Shown here in pieces: positions 45,556 through 55,959 of a DNA stretch of 64,000 bases. Made by a program: the position numbers and the translations under genes. The notes below the pieces were generated by a model, which saw only the letters and a list, made by a program, of their open reading frames with translations, made no database searches and was not told the origin of the DNA. Source of the stretch: Pseudovirgaria hyperparasitica (taxonomy: Eukaryota > Ascomycota > Dothideomycetes > Acrospermales > Acrospermaceae). Location: NCBI RefSeq assembly GCF_010093815.1, contig NW_022985569.1, positions 186,001-250,000 on the forward strand, read 5' to 3'. How positions within the stretch are numbered: the stretch's first letter is position 1; each line of letters opens with the position of its first letter.

Positions 45556-46183
45556 GAAGATAGTTTAATTTCTAGGTTAGTAGCTTCTTTTATATCTATA
45601 TTCTCTAGTACTAGATAAATAACTATTCTTCTATAAATAACTTCTAATATAATAGTATCTATTATTATATTAGTAGTAATAATTATTACTATAGAATAGT
45701 AGTAATCTCTATTATTACTATATATAGTACTTTCTATAAGCTAGACTACTTAGACTTAATATATATATTTATATAGTAAGTCTAGTAAAATTCCACTAGC
45801 TATACTATCTATATATCTACTTTAATTTAGCTCTATATCTTCTTAGACCTTAGCTCTATACCTTCTTAGACCTTAGATCTATTATTAAGTATAAAGAAGA
45901 AAGAGTTTAGTTCTTTAATTAAGAACTAATTTTATATTAATCTATCTATACTAGGTACTTCTTAGTTAATAGAGTATCTATTATTATATATACTAGAACC
46001 CTTTACTTATCTATTAAGAGTATATAAATAAGAGTTATTTATATATGTTAGAGTTATATATAAATAGATACTTATATATTATAGATATCTTATTTATAAT
46101 ATTCTATTTATAAAGGTCTATTTATAATTTTAAGGGGAAGTTTAATAAGGTATTTATATATATAAATAGAAAAAAAACTTCTT
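45556..46183. other. Eroded AT-rich DNA between insertions
   Basis: About 630 bp of RIP-type sequence after the right target duplication of the SINE-like element and before LINE copy 2. It contains several imperfect repeats of AGACCTTAG.TCTATA type (about 45,835-45,885). No coding or element end can be assigned. Confidence 0.4.
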
Positions 46184-46202
46184 TATACCCTAAGAGACTA
46201 AA

Positions 46203-46343
46203 TGTAAGGAGGCGGGCTCCACGCACCAACCAACTACACCAAAAGGACCGAATCTTGAAGCTACTGCTTCAAGGGTAGAGCACACTACTTATATACGACT
46301 ACTGCACACATGTAGAATTAACTAGCAGGCCACGTGCCTAACA
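46203..46343 (-). repeat. 3' LTR of the miniature element (141 bp)
   Basis: Left copy of the pair, largely free of RIP-type change. Abuts the purine-rich tract on its inner side. Confidence 0.88.
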
Positions 46344-46641
46344 ATATCTCCCCTTTTCGAAGGCGCGTGTCCTTACGCGTCGTGGGCATACTACCTTACG
46401 AAAGATAAACTAAACTAGCCGTAACGGGCCTAGTATAAATGATATACACACACAACCAATACTCGTAATGCCGCCTCTAGTACTAGACACGCTAACTTAC
46501 CGTAGTAACGTTACTACCATGTTATCCGTCACGTGTATAAAGTACACGTGACGTAGTAAGCTAAACGGAATCATGTAAAATTTAATAATAGTTAACTAGA
46601 CCGAGAGTTAAACCCGTGGCCCCATAGTAGCTTTAAGATTA

Positions 46642-46782
46642 TATAAGGAGGCGGGCTCTATATACTAACCAACTATACCAAAAGGACCGAATCTTAAAGC
46701 TACTGCTTTAAGGGTGGAGTACACTACTTATATACGACTACTATATACATGTAGAATCAACTAGCAGGCCACGTGTCTAACA
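46642..46782 (-). repeat. 5' LTR of the miniature element (141 bp)
   Basis: Right copy, same length and order as the left one but heavily changed in the RIP manner. Confidence 0.88.
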
Positions 46783-46995
46783 CTAAACTAGTTAACTTAG
46801 GGTAATATAATAATCTATATATATTAATTAATAGAGTATACTAAGTATAATAACCTCTAATATATATATATATATAGTATATAAGATATAATAATACTAA
46901 TATATAGAGATACTATATATATATACTTAAAAACTCTTTAAAGATATAAGTATAGACTACTACTACTACTAAATACTAATATACTAACTCTCTTT

Positions 46996-47026
46996 TTATT
47001 AGTTAAGGGTAGCCCTTAACTAATAA
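46996..47026. repeat. 31-bp palindrome of the LINE family (copy 2)
   Basis: Arms TTATTAGTTAAGGG and its complement around a TAG spacer. Identical to the palindromes at 55893-55923 and 60682-60712. It contains no CpA or TpG and so cannot be altered by RIP. Confidence 0.95.
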
Positions 47027-47058
47027 CTATAGAGGCCTTAGATACTAATATACTCTAG

Positions 47059-47298
47059 TATAAGGATTATAGACGTAGGATAGTAGTCTAATAGATCATA
47101 GGAGGATTCGGGAATATATTTAAAAGGGTAGTCTACTCTCCTAATAAGGTTAATTCCTAAAGAGTAGGAATTAAGTATATGCGGCCTACTTATATAGTAG
47201 TCTCACTTATTCTAGCTAGATTACCCTAGGTCCACCTATTACGGACTATACTAGACTATAGTATTCTAGTTAAGTCTATCCTAGTATTAGCCCTAATA
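47059..47298 (-). repeat. 3' LTR of the chromovirus-type element (240 bp)
   Basis: Left LTR, preceded on the coding strand by an A/G-rich tract. It differs from the right LTR at roughly 8 percent of positions, nearly all transitions. That is a RIP pattern, so it does not date the insertion. No clean target duplication could be matched. Confidence 0.88.
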
Positions 47299-47769
47299 AT
47301 ATCCTTCTTCTTTTTATACTTTGCCCCGAAGTACTTAGCTATATATAAATCTATAATTCTATAAGCGTTATATTTATACGCATATCTAATTAAATCTATA
47401 TAACGTTATTAATAGTCTTTATATTAGTAAACTTAAGCTCTAGTTTACTTTTATTTATATACGCGCTTATCCCTTACTTTATAGCTACTACCTTAGAGGT
47501 AGCTCCGTGGGTTATATAACCACTATATTAACTAAGCTTATATTTAGTTCTCTTATTCTAAATTTTCTTCTCTAGTATATCTATCTTACTCTTAAGGTAA
47601 GTCATTAATTTATATACTATCTTCTTTAGTTTAGATCCGTTCGGGTCTAGAGTAGTCTATTTTTATTAGAGCTAGTCCTATATAATCTATTCGCGTTATT
47701 ACGGTTACTAATTTAGCTTCTTTAATCGTCTTTAAGACTAAACGAGTATTCTACTCTTAGATCTCTAGC

Positions 47770-49250
47770 TAACATATATATATAGATATCTAATACTAGT
47801 CCTATTTCTAAGCCTACCTCCTCCTCTTATAAGACTCGCTCTAAAGGGATTACCTCTACCTCGGCTATACCGGCTAAAAAATCTACTTATTATAGTAGTA
47901 TAAAGGCGCGCTCTAAGTTAGAGAAGAAGGTAGCTAAGGCTACTACTACTATTACTACTAACGTAGCTACTAGTTACTCTAATCTAGGTAATCCTAGTAC
48001 TAGTATTACGGAAGAGATAGCTATAAAGCCTACCTATATCTACTCGCGCCGTCTATCTACTCTATCTCCTTTAGAGGATAAAGAAGATCTCGTTATAGAT
48101 AATAATTAAGAGTTTACACCTTTACCGCCTCGCTCTAAATACCGTTCCTCTTTTCGGTCTAATATAGACTAACTTAGTTACTCTAGGTCCTTTTAGGACC
48201 TTAATATTTACTCTAAATCTAGCCCTAGTAATAATAAGGCCTAGGTCGCCGAAGATACTAAACGTAGTCGTGGTTTACGCCATAGAAAAACGGCGAACTA
48301 TAGTTTAATATACTTTAAGTATATTAAGACTTACGCTACTAGCTCTAAATATCTCTTCCGCTCTAACTCTAGTATTAGCTACTACTCTACTAACCGCGAC
48401 GGGCCTATATATCTAATCTTTAAGCTTCCTACCCGCTACCACCGCTATACTATCCTTAGTAAAGTTTATCTTTAGATAAGTCTATTAGACTATTTTAATC
48501 TAGGGTAATCTAAAGTTATCTATACTAATACGTTTTTAGATTTCTATTTGTGTATAAGATATATATAACGATCTTCGCGTCCGCGAGACTCTTAGCGGTT
48601 CTAGCGGTTATCTAGCTTCTATATATAGAGAGTTTAGAGAGTACTATAAGCTCTTCCTAGAGGTTATTAAAGTATAAGTTTAGAAACCGTTAATTATTAT
48701 TAACCTTAGCTTATAATTTTTAGTCGCTACGAGATTCCTAGCGCTTAGACTATCTATTCTAGGGAGTTGGTTTTAGCTACTAAGGCCGTAGAAGAGATTC
48801 GTACTATTCCTTTCTACCTACCTTATACTACTAATAGGTCTTATAAGAGATCTACTAGTTCTCCTTCTAAGTTACCTCGTAAGAGGATATATATTCTATT
48901 CTAGATTATTCTAGACCGCGTTAGCTAACTTTAGGTCTAGTCGCTCCGCTCTAGCGCTTAGTTATCGTCTTACTAGGCTCTAACTAAGCGCGTGGTTACT
49001 CTAGAGGATAAGGTCTCTAACCTCTATCGCTCTATTACTCGGTTAGTTCGTTCGCTACGCTCTAAGAGTAATAATAAGATAGAGGAGTAGCTCTATGGCT
49101 CTGTTTACTAGGGTTTCTATATAGTATATATTAGCTCTATCTACCTGGTTTCTATCCGTTTTAGTCCTTTTTAGACCGTTTAGATACCCGTCTACTAGTT
49201 TTCTAGTAATTTAATTCTTAACTTAATAATATTATATACGTTCTTATTTA
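47770..49250 (+). pseudogene. Antisense coding-like tract inside the chromovirus element
   Basis: On the plus strand, opposite to the element's own genes, a long coding-like tract lies between chromodomain and 3' LTR. It begins Ser/Thr/Lys-rich (KARSKLEKKVAKATTT), continues through basic, Ser/Tyr-rich sequence (LPPRSKYRSSFRSN) and ends with a leucine-heptad, coiled-coil-like stretch (VVTLEDKVSNLYRSITRL). It is eroded like the rest. I do not recognise the family. It may be an extra antisense gene of the element, a captured host fragment or the gag of another element inserted here. Confidence 0.45.
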
Positions 49251-49346
49251 TTCTATAACTATTAAATTTTAGGTTCTAAATTCCTTTAAGTTACTTAAGT
49301 ATAGGTATCGTATATAAATTAGTTTATCTCTCTAAATTATATTAGA

Positions 49347-49435
49347 GCACCCGAACTAGTAGCCTAGTAGTTATCGGTTTAGGTACTCTAACCTTTTATA
49401 TTATATATCACGAGTTTAATTCCGTAGTAGGGTAC
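49347..49435 (+). pseudogene. tRNA-like sequence inside the chromovirus element
   Basis: About 89 nt with an A-box-like TAGCCTAGTAG and a B-box-like GAGTTTAATTCC, ends that can partly pair (GCACCC with GGGTAC), and TTTTT at 49437-49441. Pairing inside is weak, no anticodon is called, and both boxes look RIP-altered. It lies just downstream, on the plus strand, of the antisense coding-like tract. Likely a tRNA relic or a SINE head. Confidence 0.35.
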
Positions 49436-52400
49436 CTTTTTAGTTTCTTAGTCCCATGTTCTTCTTATATATAATAGTCTATATTAGTCTATTCTAGACT
49501 TCTCTATATTATTCTATTATAATATATCGCGTCGCGTATCTATAACGGTTATTTACGTTTTCTTCGCGTTTAGTAACTATATATCACTTAAATTATAGGG
49601 CTACCTTATAGAGTTTTCCTAGTATACGTTTAGGATTCGTAATTCGATACTTCGTTCTCTATAGTATCCTTCTTCTTTTTACGACGGCCCTAATAGCGCT
49701 AGGTTTATAGTAGTAACGTGTTATTCTATAACCTCTATTTATATATAGCTATCGCGGTACTTAAGATATATACTATAGGTTTCTAGGTGTTCTTATCCTC
49801 GGTGTAGTTCTTCTAACGGATTTAATACTTTTAGATACTATTTTCGTTAAGTCTATATTCGATAATATAGTCTACTTTATATACGTCTAGTCTATCTTAG
49901 GGTATAATAGAGTATAATTATACGTTCATGCGTTTATATATATTAGGTTGAAACCTTTTAAGTAATAAGATGTGGAATATATTATAGACTTTTATATTGT
50001 TTCCTAGGTTAAGCTCGTAGACTCTTATACTAATATAACGTTTGATTCGGAAGGGACTAGCTATTTTATAATCGAGCTTTTTATTTACTCGTGATGTTTA
50101 TATATTACGGACGTTAAGGAGGACTTTGTCTCCCTCCTTATACGATTAATCTTTAACTAATCTATTATAGTACTTTATATACGACTTATTCGCTTACTAG
50201 ATTATTACGCGATAGTTACGTACGGTTTTAAAGATTTTAATCGCTAGTTTCTACGTATAGACGTTAACATCTATCGTTTAGTCGAACTAGACCATATAAG
50301 GTTTAAAACCTATCCTTAGACTATATTCTAGGTTCGCCTAGAAGGGCGTAACATCTATTATACTATAACGACTATTATTATACGCGAATTCTACTATGCT
50401 TAGTAGAGAGGCCTAGTTATCTTATTCGAAATTATAGAATACACGAAGGTAGACCTTAAGTGTTTAGTTCTATTACTCTATCTAACTATCTATTTATAGA
50501 TGGAATGCTATTAATATATTTCTATTTATACTAGCTATTTCGTAGAATAACGTCTAGAATTTAGACGTGAATATACTCCCCTAGTCTATAATAATCCTTT
50601 TTAGTATACTATAGACCTTAATAATCTTATTCTAGAATACTTATACTAGTTCTTTTAATATAATCGTCTTCTATATAGGGACGTACCTAGATATCTTTAT
50701 AAGTCTATCCACGATAATAAGAATTAAATTATAACTTATTCTAAGTATCTTACTTAGAGGTAAGTTAACTATAAAATCTATAGTAATATCTTCCTATATA
50801 AAGAGGGGGACTAGTAGAGGCTATAAGTTCCTATATAGCTTATATCTAGATGCCTTTATTCTTTAATAAATCGGATAAGTAGCTATCTATTCTTCGACGT
50901 ACTTAGGTATATCTTTCTAAAAATAGTACTAACGAATCGAGCTTAGGGTGCGTATATACCCGAAATATCCTACTAGGTTAGCGTTATGGTATCGGCTAAC
51001 TACGGTAAATCGTGTATTATCTATCGGTATATAGTACTTTCTATTATAGTAGAGTAAGCCGTCTATAAAGGTCTACTTATAGTCTACTTCGGTCCGTAAT
51101 AACCTATCTTACTATATTTTACATAACTTTAAAACTATTAGGTCTATCTTTTATAGATCTATAATTAACTAGGTAAGGTCTACTTAATATATACGCCGGG
51201 TACTATCGCCCTCCCTAATAGCGCTAATAAATGGCTCGCTAGGGACTTCGGTACCGCGATTTTAGTTACCGGCTTCGGTCTTATAAATTTAATTACCGGT
51301 ATTAGCGTTAGTATCTCGCTAATTATCGGATAACTTATTATCTAACCTCGTCCTTAAGAGTTAGGCCTATAGCTACTCTAGGACCCTATAGCTACTATAA
51401 TCCTAGGCGCCTTCTTTATAGTTAGGTCTTCTTAATATTCTATTAGCTAGGTTTATACTTCTAGGTCGATAGTAGATTATAAAGTAAAAGTTCGTAAGCT
51501 ACTTAGCCTATTAGACCTATCGATGATTTAAAACCGTCGTGCTTATAAACCCCTTTAAGTTATAGTAATTAGTTAGTAACTTAACGTTATACATAGTACC
51601 TTTAAGATAATATCGCCACTACTTAAACGACTCTACTATTACTAGTAGCTCTTAGTTATAAATAGTATATCTAGTCTCGACGTTAGCTATCTTACGCAAG
51701 AAGAACGTAACTAGATACTATTAGACCTTTTTAGACTCTATTAGTCTAGGCTAGAAGAGTATACCTAAGATTATAAATTCTAATGCATTAGTTTCGACGC
51801 GAATAGATTTAGTTAGATCGAAGTATACTAGTAATAGGGCGGTTATAAATGCTTCTTTAATCTTCTTAAAGGATGTTCTTTCGACCTTAGTTAATTTAAT
51901 AGGTTATGATTTAATATTATACTATTTCTATCTACCACGGACCGTAATAGACGAGTTAGTAGTAGTAGTACATGTATTAAGTAGTGCGGCTAAACGGGAG
52001 AAGTATTTAATAAATTTTCGGTAGTAGTTAGCGAAGCTAATAAAGACACGTATATCTCGAATGGATTTTAGTTTAGACTAGTCTATAATAGTAGTAACTC
52101 TATCTCTCTCTATAGTTATATCTTAATTAGTAATAACGAAGCTAAGAAAGTTAATATAGTTCTAATAGAACTCGTATTTAGATAGCTTAATATATAGCTT
52201 ATACTTTTCTAGCCTATCTAGGACTATACGTACGTGCTAGATATACTCCTCCTCGTTATCTAAGAAGATAAGGATATTATCTAGGTATACAATATATGTC
52301 ATGTCGAGTAGGCCTACTAGCGCGTTATTAATATACGCTTAGAAGGTGCCTAGCGCGTTAGTTAGTCTAAAAGGGACCACGGTATACTTAAAGTATCTAT

Positions 52401-54829
52401 AACGGGTCCTAAAAGCCGTTTTCTATTCGTCGCCTTCCTTAATACGAAGGTAATAGTAGACGTTACATAGATCGAGCTTAGTAAAGATCTTTATACGTCC
52501 TAGTCTATTAATAGACTTAGAGATAAGAGGTAGTAGATAATAATTCTTTCGCGTGATATTATTTAGGCTATAGTAGTTAATATATAGACGGAGGCTTCTA
52601 TTCTTCTTCTTTATAAAGAGAATTAGAGCTCCGGCTAGGGATATACTAGGTCTAATCTATTCTCGCGTAAGGTTCTTTTCGATATATTCTCGAAGGGCTT
52701 ATAACTTAGGTTCTAAAAGAGGGTAGATAGGTCTATATAGAGGTTACTAGCCGTCTTTAAGATTAATAGTAAGGTTAGTAGATTAGTATTAAGGTAGTTT
52801 AGAGGAATCGATTGCTAACGCAATATATTAGTATATTTTATACTAATATAGTAGGTTTTCGTCTACTTTAATACTAAGCTCGCTATTTTATATAAGTAAG
52901 AGTACGTAGATAGTAGAGATTACCTTCTTATAATCTTTCTAGAATTATTCGTCGTCGATAAGCTATACTAGTTTCTATTAAGGTAGGTTTATACGCTAGC
53001 TAGCTATCTTCTTAAGGAAGTCTAGTTTTAGATTATATTTCTTAAGCTATAGTATACCTAGAATTATGTCAAAGGGACTATCTACCATAATAAAGGTTAA
53101 GTAGTAGAGTTTCTATTTCCCTCCGCTATTCTAGATACTATATTTAATAGTATAGGTACTATATAACTTAATAGGACTATCGATACTATAGAATATGGCA
53201 CCTATTAGAGCTTAGATATCGGCATTAAGTTCTTATACTTATTAGGTCGATATAACGTTAGTAGCCGACCTACTATTAAGTATTATAGTCTAATATTATC
53301 CACGAGAGACCTTAATAGGTCTAGCCTATAGTTTAATATACTATTTAGCGGATTACCCCTCTATTATAGTCGCGCCTATAAGTCGCGAGGGTTTCTTATA
53401 GGCTATTAGTTTTTTATATTTTATACTAGGTAGTTAGGCGTGATGTATCCTAGCTACTAGTACTTATAGTATATAACTAGTTAGTTAGTTATATTAGCAC
53501 TTAGTAGCTTCTCTAAACGGTACTTAGGTGCTATATAGTCTATTCTACTATAGGTATAGTAAGTAACTTTAGGTCGTTTATATAAGTCGGTCCTTATATC
53601 TCGATATATTAATTAGTAGGGAGATCTACGATACGATCCGCGTGGTTTTAAATTCGAGACGTAGTAGTAGCCTTATAATATCCCGCGAGATCTATTACTA
53701 AATCGGTTTTAGTTAGACGATTTTATGTTAGATTAGATTATTAGAGATAGTTATATACTAGCGCGGCGTTAATTATTTATTATATACTAGTATCGCTCCG
53801 TAAGGTTTATAAGAGCTTAGAGGTCTATAGAGATTATTATTATAAGGTTAAGATAGTCCTTTATATTTAGGGCGAGGGACCGTTTAAAGTTATTATACTA
53901 TTAAATTATATAATCTTCTTCGGCTTCTCTCTAGAGAGGCCGAAGGTATTTAAGGAGTTATAATAGTAACTAATTATCTCGTTATTAAGTCTCGAAGATA
54001 TAGCCCTAGGCCTAGTCGCGTCGTTTAGCCCTATCGCTAAAATATTAGAGGAGAAATTTGGTAAACGTATTCTAGTTATAGGTATTCTTAGAATATTTAA
54101 TTTAGTATACTATCTAACGTTCTAAAGACGTCGGGTTAAGGTAGTTCTAGACGAATCTAATTTTATCGCTATCGTTCGTGAATAGATAGAAGAATCGGCT
54201 ATATTAGTAAGCCTATACGTGGAAACTCTTTCTACTTTTACTATTAAAGTAAGGTAGTTTCTTAGGTTGGGGTAATTAGGATAGTAGTAGACTAGAATGG
54301 ATCGTTTTAGTTAGTATAGGTCTATATAAATATAGATTAGTCGTTACTAGAACTAAAGCGCGTAATATAGCTTTAAGTCTCGTAGTACGTTCTTAAGCTT
54401 CGTCGAGTTTACGTAGTTATTACTTAAGTTAAATCTATTATTACCTCTCTTCGTATAGTCTAGTATATATATTATTATAAGGTATAGTTAATGTTAGGCG
54501 ATTCTAACGGATTAACTTATTAATATTAATAAGGTCTAGCCTCGTGTTAAGGTTAGGTCTAGTATAGTTTAAACTAGACTAAGATAGAGTATAATAGACT
54601 CTATCCTCGTATTCTATAATATCTTCTATAGTTATACGGAATATCGTGCGAGTTATTAGTACGATAGCCTATAAGATATAGTTATTAGTAGGGGTAGTTA
54701 TAGATAGACTATTCTCCTTATTTAGGTTAGGAGAAGGTCTACTATAAGAGGCGGTGCCACGAGTATTATAATGAGTGGTTAGAGCTATTTCTATAAACTA
54801 CCGTCGTGCTATATAAAGAGAAATTAAAA

Positions 54830-55069
54830 TATAAGGATTATAGACGTAGGATAGTAGTCTAATAGGTTATAGGAGGATTCGGGAATATATTTAAAAGGGT
54901 AGTCTACTCTTCTAACGAGGTTAATTCCTAAAGAGTAGGAATTAAGTGTGTGCGGTCTACTTATATAGTGGTCTCGCTTATTCTAGCTGGCTTACCCTAG
55001 GTCCACCTATCACGGACCGTACTAGACTATAGTATTTTAGTTAAGTCTATTCTAGTGTCAGCCCTAATA
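54830..55069 (-). repeat. 5' LTR of the chromovirus-type element (240 bp)
   Basis: Right LTR, same length as the left one and less eroded. Confidence 0.88.
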
Positions 55070-55657
55070 ATTAGCTTCTACTAGATATATCTCTAACCCT
55101 AGTATAGTAGAAAGAGCTATATAATAGAATATTCTAGAATAATTAAACCCCTATCTAAAAGATAATAAATAACTAAGAGTATAGAGTACTATAGATAAAG
55201 AAGAAAGAGAGAACTCTAACTAGAGATACTCTTCTAGATAAAATTAACTACTAAATAATATATATAGAGAGAGAGATTAAGAAAGATAAGATTACTCTTC
55301 TTAGTATCTTCTAGAGTCTAGTCTAGAATATTAGAGAGCTTACTATAAGAGTAAAATAAATACTAGAGATAAGTCTAGAATTAAGGTTAGACTAAATTAA
55401 GGCTAGCCTATTAAGAATCTAGGAAGGCCTTATCTAGAAAAAGTATCTAACTACCTAGGCCTAAGTTATAGTACTATTAGATAGTATAACTAGAATAATC
55501 TAGATACTAAGAATATCTATAGAAGAAGTATATAGTTATTATAGCTATAGTAGTAGTATATATTATATATAATTACTATAGGTAGTAGTAAACTAGTTAG
55601 ATATATAAATATAACTAACTAGATATATAGATAGAAAATAGTATACTTTATAACTAA
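55070..55657 (+). mobile_element. LINE copy 2, first coding region (continuation)
   Basis: Resumes LINE copy 2 after the chromovirus insertion. It aligns with the first coding region of the LINE at 55,658 (compare ATTAACTACTA...AGAG at about 55,244 with 56,132, and GGCTAGCCTAT...AGAATCTAGGA at about 55,401 with 56,281). Its last 16 bp, 55642-55657, are the left copy of the target duplication of the next insertion. Confidence 0.65.
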
Positions 55658-55892
55658 AAACTTCTTTTACATCCCCAAGAGGCTAACTTGATCCATTTAG
55701 GGTAATATAGCGAGATACACACCTTAATTAATAGAGTATACCGAGTACACCAACTACTACTATACGCACGTACGTGTAGCGTCGAAACCAAGACGTTATT
55801 ACCGTGTAAAGATATATATACACCCTCTTAAAATCCTTACGGAGATAGAGGCACGGACCACGCTACTAGAACGCCGACACGCCGACCCCCTT

Positions 55893-55923
55893 TTATTAGT
55901 TAAGGGTAGCCCTTAACTAATAA
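55893..55923. repeat. 31-bp palindrome, 5' side of the LINE
   Basis: Arms TTATTAGTTAAGGG / complement, TAG spacer, 235 bp from the 5' end of the LINE and just before its first coding region. Identical to the 3' copy at 60682-60712. Confidence 0.95.
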
Positions 55924-55959
55924 ATATAGCGGCCTTAGGTACCGATATACCCCGGTATA

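Larger units (their letters stand above)
46203..46782 (-). mobile_element. Miniature LTR retroelement (TRIM-like), complete ends
   Basis: Two 141-bp direct repeats, 46203-46343 and 46642-46782, flank only 298 bp of internal DNA. Read on the complement strand each repeat begins TGTTAG and ends ...CCTCCTTACA (or its eroded form), with a TATATAAG box inside. A purine tract (GAAAAGGGGAGA) abuts the 46343 repeat, which makes that repeat the 3' LTR. A TGGGGCCACGGG string about 15 nt inside the other end is a possible primer-binding site. The element is flanked by an exact 5-bp target duplication, CTAAA (46198-46202 and 46783-46787). There is no coding capacity, so it is non-autonomous and moved in trans. 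It sits within LINE copy 2. One LTR is strongly eroded and the other almost untouched. Confidence 0.88.
46184..47058 (+). mobile_element. LINE family, copy 2, 5' part, interrupted by a miniature LTR element
   Basis: The copy starts at about 46,184 (AACTTCTTTATACCCTAAGAGACTAAA), is interrupted at 46203-46782, resumes at 46783 and runs to 47058 in the same order as the LINE at 55,658, including an intact 31-bp palindrome at 46996-47026 and the AGAGGCCTTAGATACTAATATACTC stretch after it. There it is interrupted again by the chromodomain element. A further piece of its first coding region is found at 55,070-55,657. This copy hosts three later insertions and is the oldest readable layer. Confidence 0.75.
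47059..55069 (-). mobile_element. Ty3/gypsy chromovirus-type LTR retrotransposon, fossil
   Basis: About 8.0 kb between two 240-bp LTRs on the complement strand, ends of the TGTTAGGG...CCTTACA type in eroded form. A purine tract lies inside the left (3') LTR. Domains recognisable on the complement strand, from right to left: gag region (about 53.5-54.7 kb), aspartic protease (about 53.25 kb), reverse transcriptase with a YLDxILI catalytic block (52264-52292), RNase H (about 51.6 kb), integrase with a GDKVLLNVRNI-type C-terminal block (about 50.1 kb), and a chromodomain (about 49.78-49.88 kb). It is broken throughout by RIP, with many breaks. It lies inside LINE copy 2. About 2.4 kb between chromodomain and 3' LTR is not normal pol and is listed separately. 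Confidence 0.88.

Noticed and set aside
47291-47298. CCCTAA / TTAGGG strings as telomere repeats
   Set aside because: They occur singly within LTR ends and palindromes, never as a tandem array. No telomere is seen in the window.
49347-49435. Functional tRNA gene
   Set aside because: A and B boxes are only approximate, stems pair poorly and no anticodon loop of seven bases can be drawn. Kept as tRNA-like only.
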